Notes under the pieces: model-generated | The model's input: only the letters and a program-made list of their open reading frames with translations | Database searches by the model: none | What the model was told of the DNA's origin: nothing | Source: Vigna angularis | Lineage: Eukaryota; Streptophyta; Magnoliopsida; Fabales; Fabaceae | Direction: 5' to 3' | Assembly: GCF_016808095.1 (NCBI RefSeq) | Contig: NC_068970.1 | Coordinates: forward strand, 24,162,501 to 24,226,500 | Length of the DNA stretch: 64,000 nucleotides | In this document: piece after piece, positions 12,323-24,700 of the stretch | Layout: the number at the start of each line of letters is the position of its first letter | Position numbering within the stretch: position 1 is the first letter of the stretch | Position numbers and translations under genes: made by a program

Positions 12323-12969
12323 TATTAATCTTATTTATCTCTAAACAATATAAAATTTTCATCTAACAAAGTCACATGTACAAAAGTTTATAATACTCTA
12401 AAAGAAGAAAGTGAGATTAAGTTAGAGGAAGTTTCGTTAGAGAAAACAAAAATTGTGAAAGTAGTTACGAAAAGTTGGGTTTTCTAACAACTGGTGATTA
12501 TTTCAATCAAGTTTAGCTTCTTTTTACGCGCATTTTGCAATTGGTCCACCCAATTGAAGACTACCAAACTTTCTCATGCTTCTCTTAATTGCCAATGCAA
12601 ACTCTTCTATAGCGGTTGTTGGACTGAAGTAACTTCAAAGCTTGCTTTTCATAAACACTCAAACCATTTCTTTTCTTCTATACAAAAAATAGAATCAATT
12701 AAACAAACATTGCACAATGCCTATGAAATATTCAAAGTCACCATTCTCGTGAATCTTATAAATCCACATTAATTAAACCTTTCTTTTCCCTCTCTCTTCT
12801 AAATCTTGTTTTTTTTTGTGTGCAATTCACTGGCCCTCGCCGGCAACACTGCCAATTTATTGCTTCCATGCATTTTCGCTCTTTCTTTTTCTCAATCAGT
12901 CAACTTCAATTCTCTTTCTTTTATGCATCACTATTATTGTAACATTACTATTCATCTTCAAAAATCTTG

Positions 12970-13115
12970 TTAATAGTGAGAAATTATACTAGATTAACCA
13001 CCTCAGTCACTACTATAGGATATAAGACTACTTCATACATAAATGATTGGGAATATAATTATAAGAAAAAAAAATTGAGTATGACATTATTTTAGAGTGT
13101 GAAAGTGAAATATGT
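12970..13115. repeat. Dispersed repeat, copy 1
   Basis: Shares GGATATAAGAC, an ATTA(T/C)AAGAAAAAAAAA run and TTTTAGAGTGTGAAAGTGAA-type phrases, in the same order, with 14398-14605. Copy 2 differs by an internal (TA)n expansion. Confidence 0.55.
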
Positions 13116-14397
13116 TTTCTAAAAGCTAGCTGTTGGGATGTGGAAAAGTATTAATGTCTCATTTATTATTAATAGTAAATAGTGATGTAGTTGCTGAGCT
13201 GTTAACTAATTGATACTATTAATGAGGGATTGGTGAAAAAAAAATGAATTTGATTGCCAAGAAAGAACTTTCTTACAAAAAAAGTGTAATTTAAATTCTA
13301 CACGCTTGAATTAGTATTGAAAAAATCATTTTAAAAGTAAAAATAAAAATAGTATATAATAGAGCTAAATATATTTTTAATTCTTAAACTTAAATACGAA
13401 ATTCAAATTTATCTTTAACATATTTTGATTTTAAAATTTTAAAAAAATGAGTTAATCTGTGGGATTTACAAATAATAAAAACAAATTTCTGAATATTTAA
13501 CATAAGAATTGTTCATAAGTTAATTAGATGTTTGGGAATAAAAAGGTTTTTGTTTTATTTGTTTATATATAAATATTTTTTGTTTGGGAAGACATTTATT
13601 GTTAGTTATGGTATGCTGAGGACTGGTTACTCTTGAATAATTATTTTTGAGAAGCTCACGCATAACCCCACAACAGAATTAACTCATGTGTAATGTTACG
13701 AAAAAGTTATGTTCTTTTTTTGGTCTTTCTTTTGTATAATTTCTTGGAAGAAAAAGTTGATGAGACAGTTAGATGGATGGTGTGATTGTCACTGTCACTT
13801 GCATTCTGCAGAAGGCGTCACAGAGATATGAGATTTTGAAGACTGATATAAATAAAAATAGAAAAATATGTATCGCTGGATTCAGAAGAAAATTAGGTAT
13901 TTTTAAAAGGCAATTGAAAAATGAGAATTGAGTTAAAATTTGAAGGTTTCAACGTCAGGGAAGTTAGAATTTAAAATTGAAAGGAGATTTGAAACCAAGC
14001 TGACATGACAGGCACACTGAGAGGGATAAGTGTTGGTAAAAGAATTAGGGTTTCTGAGAGTGGGACCCATTTGGAGTGTGCAATATGAAAAATCTAATTT
14101 GGAATTGGAATGCATGTGTTTTCTCTTCAATCTTTGGAGGGAGAAAAGGGACACAAAAGTTGTGGGTCCAATGTTAGCTGCTTCAAATTATGCACACATG
14201 ATTTCTGGTTTATGCTTGTCCTTCCTCTTTTCATAGATTGCCCACTACAACTCTTCATTATTTTTTTTTTAAATCAATTAAAAAAATTCCCACCACTTTC
14301 GATGTAAAATATTAGTTTTATTTTTATTTAATGTAAAAATTTAATAATTTCTAAATTCAAAAATATAAGTATAGATAGATGTTGAAAAAATGTTGAT

Positions 14398-14500
14398 AAT
14401 AGTGAAGAAGAGAGTTGATTAACCAGTTGGGTAAGTAGTAGGATATAAGACGTACATCATTAGCAAATACAGATTAACATAAGAGAAGGGATTACAAGAA

Positions 14501-14558
<58 letters not shown>

Positions 14559-14605
14559 TTTTCTTGTGACATTAGTTTAGAGCGTGAAAGTGAAATGTTA
14601 GCTAC
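14398..14605. repeat. Dispersed repeat, copy 2 with (TA)n expansion
   Basis: Same order of phrases as 12970-13115 (GGATATAAGAC, poly-A run, TTTAGAGCGTGAAAGTGAAA), but interrupted by a (TA)n tract at 14510-14550 bordered by an A run on the left and a T run on the right. Confidence 0.55.
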
Positions 14606-16765
14606 ATTAGTCTTTGTTACGATTGCGAAAATGTACTCAATTGAAATTAAATATATTTTTCAAATAAAAATACTTATAGAGTTTATAAGATTTTCTTTTT
14701 GACTTTTTTTCAAATATTTTTACGATACAAGTTTTTGTAATTTTTGTAAAATATGAAATGATTTTTACTGATGTTTTTGAAATAACAACATCATATACAA
14801 TGCTACACATGATTTTTACTGTTTTGCTGCCTGCAAACTCTTCTCTTACTATTATCTCATAATATCGAAATGAATTGTCTAACAGTTTTTTCTCCTCTTT
14901 CTAAAGTGTAAAAAAAGTAGAGCATTGATGAAAGATTAACATTTTGAAATGAAAAACAAATTTGATTACTCTCTTTCAAATAATACTGTGATTCATTATT
15001 GAAATAATTTATCTTTTATAGTTAATTACACATTTGCATACTAATAAACAAAATGATTTTTTTACTCTCAAAATATTTAATTTTTTATTTTAAAACGAGT
15101 CTTTTATTTGATTAACTTGTAATTTGCAATATCTTTTAGAATTCTACTCAATTTTTAATACAATTGTACATTTACCATAAAATATCATATATTATTTAAT
15201 TTTTAAGCAACATTTTCAAATGTCTGAAAAAATAATTTAAAGATTTATATGTTAGGAACTGAAATTTTTATTATTTTATATTTTATAATATAATATATAT
15301 TTTATTGTAGACAATATTTCTAATATATATGTGCATATATTTTGGTGTAAATGATACCAGTTGAGTTAAATTTAACTTAATTTAAGACCTAATCTCATGA
15401 ATATAAAGTTAAATATTTTTTATTGTGTTAAACAAATAAATTCAAACTAGTATTACGTATTTAAAAACGAAGATATATGCAAATTGCTGTCAAACATAAT
15501 TGATTATATCTTCAACTTGATTGATTTATAATTTTTTAATATTTGTATTTATATTTGTTATAATAAAATAAATAATTAATACAGTATTATTAAAATAATA
15601 ATAAAAAATTAACTCTTTTTTTCAGTCCTCTTAACCGCATTTACAACAAAATTCTTATTTAAATGTACTTTTTTTTTAAATTTAGACAGTATAATTTTTT
15701 ACTCTATTTTTTTCTCTCACGGTCATTTCAATCAAAACAAATATTAGTATAAAAATATTATTTAACTTCGTTTAATATGTTTGGGATTTTTAAAAACTAA
15801 TTCTTAATAAAAAAATTATAAAATGGCTCATAAAAAATGAAGTAACTTATTATTATGTATATGATGAGATACTACTTTATTTATAAAACTGGTAATGAAA
15901 TTGGTCATCTTAGATGATGTCTCAAACTCAAGTTTTATGGATAAAAAAATGTGTTTGGGAAGAATATTAGTGATGTGTGAATATCTGATTGATAAAAAAG
16001 ATTTTTTTTTTATTTTTTTTCTAAACTTTTTTAGTTTAAGATTTCTACAAATACATTTACGAAAATATTAAATTTACCTTTTTATATAATTGTCATAAAA
16101 TAGGTGTACTCTAGATAATATATTAAATAAACAATAAAATAATTAAGTTTGAAAAATTAACATATTAGTTTATATTAATAATAATAATAATAATTATTAT
16201 TATTATTATAAGAACTTAGAAATTAGAAAATAGAGTATTACAGTATATATGTGTATTAGAATAATGAGATCGAGTACTTTATTATAAAATAATCTTATAT
16301 ATTTTATAAACTCGTCTCATTATCTAAAATAGATTTTATATCTCTAAAACATTATCCTTTTCGTTTTCTCTTAATTCTCTCTAACATTTTTCACTCTTTG
16401 ATAATTTGTTTGACGATCAGGAAGTATCTAAACGATCATTGCGTCAAAGGCTACCAATCTGACGATCAATTGGTTGAATCAACCAGGTAAGTGGTGAAGC
16501 CCTTTTCTTAGTATTTAGGGTTCTTGATTGTGTAAAATGGTTCTGTTTTGTATGAATCAAGAGTCCATCTTCCTTGAATTTTAGTTCAGTTGTGGTTCTA
16601 AGGTGGGTTTTCAATCGCCAATTGCTAATTTGTTGGTGTTTCTAGAGTTTCCTTGCAGTGTAAACAGCGATCGAAGTTTCTTTGATAACTGTACAGATTT
16701 TTTTAAAATAAGGGAAGCTAGACTTGCTTTAATTTGTAATTAAGTGTGTATATGAAATGATTCTG

Positions 16766-16805
16766 TGTGTATTGTGTTAACTAAACTGAGTTAACACAAT
16801 ACACA
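16766..16805. repeat. Perfect 17-bp inverted repeat with 6-nt loop
   Basis: TGTGTATTGTGTTAACT is followed by a six-base spacer and its exact reverse complement. It could form a stable hairpin or mark the end of a small mobile element. No T-run typical of a terminator follows. Confidence 0.9.
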
Positions 16806-18094
16806 TATTGAACACTTGAAAAAGTTAAGTTCTACATCAAAGTAGACGAAAATAAAGATAAAATATTAAATCTTGTTGATACTATATACAATAATAGATA
16901 AATTCTTTTTTAGATATTTTTTTGAACTCATTTTTATTTTAAAGATAATTTTTTCTATCGAATGGATTCAAATATAAGTATATAATGAGTATGCAGATTG
17001 GTGTCACTTGCTATTACTCATATCTACTGAAACAATTCTGATTTAATTGATAATATAAATATTTTATATTAAATTTAATTAACTAATTTTTAAACCATGT
17101 CTTTAATTAATTTATTTATTTTTTATGATTATTTGACGTTTATCTAATTATTACATTATATTTTTATTTGACATTTACACAATTATAACTTTTTTAATAT
17201 TTAATATTAAAGAAGAAATGTATATACATTGAATATTTTGTAATATTATATTTTTATTGTTATTATTTTATTTTTTATAAAAAATATTTAATTAATATTT
17301 AAAATTATAAAAAGATAATTACAAACATAAATATAAATATATTTATTTTTTGATGAAATAAAAATAAGACAAAATTTTTATATCTGTTTAAACATAAAAA
17401 CAATGATAGTGCTGAGATAATTAAACTCAAATGTCTCGGATCCCATCTCATCCCTACCTTTTTATATTAAAGTAAAATTAATTACACACATGTATTTTAA
17501 ATATTATTGACGAAAAAATATTTTTTATACGCTTTTAAATATTATTTTTGTAATCTTTTATTTGGCAACCTAATATCTATGCTATATTTAATTTTCTAAA
17601 TATAATATTTAATAGTTTTGTATAAATTAATTATATATTAGATTTAGTACATTTATATACACAACTTTATTTTTATATATGTAAACATATAAATAAATAT
17701 AGAAAGTGATAAATACCATTTTTGTATAATTTATTTATGTGTAAAATAAATAAGGAAAGAGAGTGGAAGCTTTGCATTTGGGCGTATTACAGTTGGGTCG
17801 TATTGTCTCCAACAGACAAGAGTGTTAAAAGTTAACTAATTGAACATTTTGAAAAATGAGTAAAGAAAGAATAACAATGATGTTCTTCTCAAACTTCATT
17901 TTATTCTTAGCGATAAAGGAAAGAGAAGGAAAAGTAGGAGTAATTTTGATGAGTGATTTTTTCAAAGCCTTTTGGCACATCACATATAATGCACTCGTGA
18001 CTTCCCTCAAGCTTCACCAAAAACTCACTTTGCCACATTGTCTTCTCTCCTCTCGTGTAATCTAAACAAACCAAATTGTACTCACTCTAAGATT

Positions 18095-18097
<3 letters not shown>

Positions 18098-18134
<37 letters not shown>
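18098..18134 (+). promoter_or_regulatory. (CT)n tract in the KCBP leader or promoter
   Basis: About 18 CT dinucleotides lie some 590 bp before the KCBP start codon. The flanking sequence (pyrimidine-rich, less AT-rich than upstream) looks like a transcribed leader. CT/GA tracts near plant transcription starts can be bound by BPC/GAGA-type factors; that role here is inferred. Confidence 0.55.
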
Positions 18135-18136
<2 letters not shown>

Positions 18137-18661
18137 CCATTCATTGCGAGTTTGCTACACACAACCTCTCTTTTTTCAGACACAAGACACCAATGTTATT
18201 GTAACTCTGACATTTCATTGCTGTCACAAAGGTTGCCTTTTTACTTTAATTTTCCATTTTTTTTTTAAATTTCATAGCTCAGTTTCTGGGGTGCTTCCAT
18301 CCCTCTCCCCCCTCTGTTTCTGGTCAATGCAAGGATGTTGCTGCAAAGGGGTGTTTGGTTTTTTAAAGTTTGTTACTTTCGTGGATCTTATGTTTGATGC
18401 TTGAAGCTTTTTCATTCCTGCCTCTGTTTATACATCTTTCTTGTGAATTTGCCCAAATTGATAAATGGGTCTGATCATTCCATTGTGCTTTGGCCTTTCT
18501 TCTTTGAAGAAGAATTTTCATTTTTTAAGAACAATCACGACCCTTATTCTCTTTCTTTTTGAGTTCGGATTCTTACATACCAGCAAGGCTGAAATGGTTG
18601 CTGTTATTTTTAGTTAATTGTCTGTTGTTCTGACTTATGTTCGGATCTTTGTATTTTGCAG
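18135..18661 (+). other. KCBP 5' leader region with probable 5'-UTR intron
   Basis: A good acceptor (TTTGTATTTTGCAG ending at 18661) precedes the 63 bases of leader directly before the ATG at 18725, so an intron probably interrupts the 5' UTR. The matching donor could not be fixed; several GT sites occur between 18290 and 18400. No conserved protein is readable in this segment. Confidence 0.5.
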
Positions 18662-18724
18662 TGAAAGAGCTTGAAGGGGGAAAGGAGAACAAAATTTGTT
18701 GATTTAAGATAATCTGAAAGCAAG

Positions 18725-21700
18725 ATGATCACTGATGTGCCCCCATCTATGGTTCAAAATGTTAGGTCAAGTAGATATTCCTTTGGCTCTAGCAATGGCA
18801 ATGATGATACCCCTTCACACAACGGTGCTGCTGTTGTCAATGTTGATGACTATGATAGTGATAGCTCCAATTTTGCCCCACCGTAAGTATCATCCTTTCT
18901 TTAGGAGATATATTGAAAATTTGGATTTTTTTTTTTTAATCTTTAAAAGGATGATAAAACTTAATTTGGACTCAAAATCTATAATAGTTTCTCTTTGAAT
19001 TATTGGGTATCTATTGAAACCTGGCATATCTTTCTTCTTCTGTAAACGGTAATTTTATGCAAAAAAATTATTGTTTGAATCAAAAACAAATTTTACTTGT
19101 TAACCCGTAAAATCTTTTTTTTTGGTTCTTCTGCAACATTTTGATAATACTTTTGAATTTGTAACTCGTGCTTGGTTGAAACTTTATATCAACTTTGGGA
19201 AGTTTAACCTCGAGGCAAGCACGTATCGACCTTCATTGTATTAATTGAAAACGTTATATAGTTGAATTATGTTCTTCTTGATAATGATCAATCTCTTACT
19301 CCTTGCAACATGCTTTTTTTTTTTTTTTTTGCGTTTGCCTCTTGAACTGATTGGCCAATTTTATGTCAAGCAAGAGAATTTACCGTTTGCAGCATTATCC
19401 ATTTTGCAACTTGTTATTGATTTGTTTGTTACAGCACGCCATCAACTATGTCAATGGCTGTTCCAGCAGAGCTCGCTGGAGCTGTACCCTTGATCAACAG
19501 ATTCCAGGTGAGATAAGTTATATTTTAATTTAGACATATAATTTCTTAAAAGTTTTATATAGCTCCCCTGCTAGTTTTGTGTCTCAATGGTCTGTCTAGC
19601 TAATTACCTGAACTACTGATGGTTTGTAGTTTTCTGCTTTGGTGCATGAACATTTGATATAGCCATGTTTTTGTTTCTGTTGTTTGTCACAGGTGGACGG
19701 ATTTTTAAAATTGATGCAGAAGCAAATTCAATCTGCTGGGAAACGTGGATTTTTTTCTAAAAGATCTGTAGGTCCTCAAGTTCGAGAAAAAGTTACGTTT
19801 GAGGACATGTTGAGTTTTCAAAAGGTAATTGAAATTAAATCAAATACTAGTTTTTTCGAAATATGTGTTGTATGAAGAGCAAAAACTCAAACCTTTTGCA
19901 GGATCCAATTCCAACATCATTGCTCAAGTTAAATGTTGATTTAGTAAGCCGGGCGATAAAATTATTCCAAATAATTTTGAAATATATGGGAATTGATCCA
20001 TCTGATCGAGTAACTCCTATAAGCTTAGATGAACGGGTTGAGCTTGTAGGGAAACTGTACAAGCAAAATTTGAAACGACCAGAACTTCGAGATGAACTTT
20101 TTGTTCAGATATCAAAGCAGACAAGAAATAACCCTGAGAGGTATGAAACTTTTAGATTCAGTATTGAGTGACATGCTTTGTCTTTTTGGGCCTTTAATCA
20201 TTGGATATATATCATCTGTGATTTTTGCACTAGTGATTAACATTTGTTTCTCAAAATTAGGCAATACTTGATTAAAGCATGGGAGCTGATGTATTTATGT
20301 GCGTCCTCAATGTCTCCTAGTAAAGACATTAGCACTTACCTATCAGAATACATTCATAACGTAGCAAATGGTGTGGCTACTGATTCTGAGATCCAAGTCC
20401 TTGCATTAAATTCATTAAATGCTTTGAAGCATTCTGTCAAGGCTGGTCCCAGACACATAATTCCTGGGCGTGAGGAGATTGAAGCTCTGTTGACCGGGAG
20501 AAAGCTTACAACAATAGTGTTCTTTCTAGATGAAACATTTGAAGAAATTGTATATGACATGTCAACCACAGTTTCTGATGCTGTTCAGGTTCTTCAGACT
20601 CTCATACTTCTCTTTTCATTTGCATGCTTTCATAACTGACGTTAATACGCCTTGTAATAAAATGCTATTGAAGATTGAAGATCAAGGTGAAATTTGAATA
20701 GATTATAAATGATTTGATTGAAAGTGATCGGAGAAAAAATTTAGTCTCTTTACAGAATCTATTTAATCTAATGAAGGTAGATCAATTTCATTCCTTTTCT
20801 ATGTAGGCTTTGGTTGCATTTAATCAACAACTTGAAATGTGACATTAACTCTTATCTGCTTCTGTTTGCATGCATTTCAACTAATGTCATTGTTTAGTAT
20901 ATATTATGAAAGATCTCAAAATTAAAGAATGCGAAATAGATAAAAGACTGAGAATGACTTAAGGAAATTGATAAGGAGAGGCTCAAGAAAATATTTAGGT
21001 ATTTTGTTTGATTCATTGGAGGAATTTTAAAAGTTATTTTACTTTTATTTCCTTAAAATTTTAGATTTCAAAATATAAATAAGGTTATTTTTCGTCACTA
21101 CATTTAAAATGTTTTAAATCTTTTCCCCTTACTTCCAAATCCCCCCAATATTGAAGGGGAGCAAAAATAGGATGAGGAGAAATTTTTCTCACCACCATTT
21201 CCCTCCTCTCTTAAAGTTGAACCAAACAAGAAAATATTAAAAAAACTTCCCCTTTCCCTCCAGCCAAACACTGTGTTGGATGGAAAATATTTAATAGGCA
21301 ATCCATATGCATCTAGTTTTAAACATTTTCAATCTAAAACTTTCAGTTTCTTTATGGCTTGAGCTAGCTAAAAGGGGTATAAGTCTCTAGATGCTCAACA
21401 TTACAAGAACTATAAAACTACCTTTATGTTGGCACTTACGGTTCAAATTTCACAAGTGTGGTGGATGACAACCAGTAAATATTTTGTTTTCTCCTTTCTC
21501 TAAGCTTCAGATGAAGGATTCATTGGTTCAATTAGCATTTTTTGAGGTTTAAACTTTCAAGAATGGTATCATTCAATAAAATGAATAAATAAGCCCGCCA
21601 ATGATTGTTACTTGTTACTTTTCTCTAACTTGCTGTTTTACATTGGTGTTTGCATTCAATTAGATGAATGAATGCTTTGGGCTAGTGCTTATTGCTTCTC

Positions 21701-24700
21701 TATGATTCACTTGTCCTTTTATGTTATCATACTTAGTACCGTTAAAATGCACAAGTAGCCTTTCTTCTAATTTGTTGAAGTAAATAAACTAAATGGTGTA
21801 TGACAATCCCTTTTATTTCTTAGGATTAAATTGCTAAACGGTTGAGAATGGTACTAAAAATGTTAGTTTTAAGAGTTGAGTCTTGCTAATTGATGACCAC
21901 CTCTGTCTGATGTGATTAATATGATATGTTTCCTTTTGAGGAAAAAATAGATCAACGGAATCTTTAATCACTGATAAATTATGTGACTAGGTACCTTATG
22001 TTGACTAAGTTGGGGAATTTCTTGGATTGTGTGTTTCATAACCAAAAGTTACTTATTTACAGTTATATGATTTAACGTATTAATTTTATGGTTAATTCAG
22101 CACGGGTTTCATTTCATTTGGTGAATTTTAATTCAGATTTTGTCAATGAGAAGAGAAATTTGTTTTCAGCGGTATTCATTCATTTTTTATGTCACCTTAA
22201 ATTGTTTAATGGATATGCTCTGCTTTTCTTTTGTTTTGTAAAAGCCAGCTCACTTTTTAAAGCGTCATTTTGATTGCACTACATATTAAGTAGCTGCTAC
22301 ATTGCAGCATTCTGTTCTTAAACTTATTTGGTTAACAGAACCGCATATTTGTTTAACAAAGTTAATTGCTTTAAAGGGGTGCTATGTAGTATCTGTTTGT
22401 TTGCTTCAGATTGAAGTTCTGCATACCCTCAAAAACTTGTGTTTGCACTATTAAGTTTATGTAATATTTTTCCTTACTCAACATATTTACTTCAGGAACT
22501 TGCAGGGCTCATTAAACTATCAGCATACTCCAGCTTTAGTCTATTTGAATGTCGTAAAGTTGTTACTGGCTCCAAAGCACCTGATCTTGGGAATGGCATG
22601 TCTTTTTTCCTCTCACTTGTTTTTGTTATGTTATAATCAAACTGAGCTTAGTAATCTGACGGCTTCTTTCATTGTTACTCAGAGGAGTACATTGGGTTAG
22701 ATGAAAACAAATATATTGGGGATCTGCTGGCAGAATTCAAAGTTGCAAAGGATCGAAGTAAAGGAGAAATCTTGCACTGTAAATTGATATTCAAGAAAAA
22801 GTTATTTCGGGAGTCAGATGAAGCTGTGACAGAACCAATGTTTGTGCAATTGTCTTACGTACAAGTATGTCTTTTTGTACTGAAACCTTATATGTGTGAT
22901 GACAAGTATACCTAGTTTTTGTACGAGGCTGCAATTACCTTTAAGTCATATATTTTCTGATGCTGGACGTACTCTACAGTTGCAACATGATTATATTTTG
23001 GGCAATTACCCTATTGGAAGAGATGATGCCGCTCAGCTTTCTGCTCTACAAATCTTGGCAGAGATTGGTTTTCTTAGCACACCAGAATCATGCACGTAAG
23101 TGATTTTCAGTGTGCATATGTAATAGTGTTTAGTGAGTGAAGTTGTCAAATTCTATTTCCTATATCGATGTTGACACTGATGGAGTTGCTGCATTTCTTA
23201 GTGACTGGAATTCACTTCTGGAACGTTACCTGCCAAGACAAATTTCAATGACACGAGCAAAACGGGAATGGGAGTATGACATTATTTCTCGTTATTGTTC
23301 ATTGGTATGAGAAGACCATCTATTTATTGTCTTTGATCTTCATCCAGTGACAATTATGAGAGTCAATTTTTAATTTGTATTGCTAGTTATACTTAAGCCT
23401 TTGTTGTGCACATAGCTTCATTCATTTTTCACTTTTGTGCAAGTTTTTAAATATAAATTTTCATATTTGCTTCAAGCATATACTTTATATCCACTTATGT
23501 AAGATTTTCTTCTCTTTTAATAGGAAAATCTGACAAAAGATGATGCGCGGCAACAATTTCTGCGTATATTGAGAGCACTTCCTTATGGAAATTCTGTTTT
23601 CTTCAATGTTCGCAAGATTGATGACCCTATTGGACTCTTACCTGGTCGAATAATTTTGGGAATTAATAAAAGAGGGGTATGATATACAAGAAAAAATAAA
23701 CTAGTTAACTCAACATTATTTAATTTACTATTACAGTTATTAAGGAATGGATTGTGCTTTTAATTGTGTGCTTTTTCTCGATCAATTGGCTGTAGATTCA
23801 TTTTTTTCGCCCAGTTCCTAAGGAATATTTGCACTCAGCTGAGTTGAGAGACATAATGCAATTTGGGAGCAGCAATACTGCGGTCTTTTTTAAAATGAGA
23901 GTTGCAGGAGTTCTCCATATATTCCAGTTTGAAACCAAGCAGGTATAACATCTTTGTTGATGTCACGCCAGCCCTTGTTGATTTGGAATTATTTCCCTCA
24001 CTGTATTTTATTTCCTTGTTATAGGGAGAGGAAATTTGTGTTGCTCTTCAGACTCATATAAATGATGTAATGCTGCGCCGCTATTCGAAAGCACGATCTG
24101 CTGCTGGTGCTGGTTCTTTGAATGGAGCTATTCCTAATAATTCTTCTAAACCTCCAAATATGGAATTATATGAGAAGCATGTTCAAGACTTGTCAAAACT
24201 AATTGAAGAATCTCAGAAAAATGCTGATCAAGTATGTCTAAACTTTTAGTTTATGATATAATATGCAGGTTCACAAGAAGCACCAAACTAAACTATTAAA
24301 CCTAGAGGACAGTTTCTATGGCTTGTTGCATAGTAAATAAAACCTATTTGCTTCTCTTTGATACTGGTTTCCTTTGGGTAGAAAATAAAGAAGCTTGCAC
24401 CTGGCTAAAGTTCTCAAGATAAATGGAAAAGTTTTATTTTCATATCATATTGGGTGTCTAATACATGCTTTTGGGGGTAATAATGATAATCTTTAATGTT
24501 CTTGAATAGTTGCTTGAAGAATTACGTGTGAAGCAAAGACAAGAAGAGAAAATGCAAGAAGAATTGGACAGCTTGAAAGAATCCTTAAAATCTGATAAGC
24601 AAAATCTAGATTCTGTTACAAGTGACCGGGATAGACTTAGATCATTATGCTATGAAAAAGATAAGGAACTACAGGTAAAGATCAATTGATCTTTTATCTC

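Larger units (their letters stand above)
12323..18097. other. Intergenic AT-rich DNA upstream of KCBP
   Basis: No gene is recognised. Noted contents: two related segments at 12970-13115 and 14398-14605; a (TA)n tract at 14510-14550 flanked by A and T runs; and a transcribed-looking segment around 16330-16500 with pyrimidine-rich leader and a strong donor-like CAGGTAAGT at about 16484. A perfect inverted repeat lies at 16766-16805. The last kilobase contains the KCBP promoter, but no box could be assigned with confidence. Confidence 0.5.
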
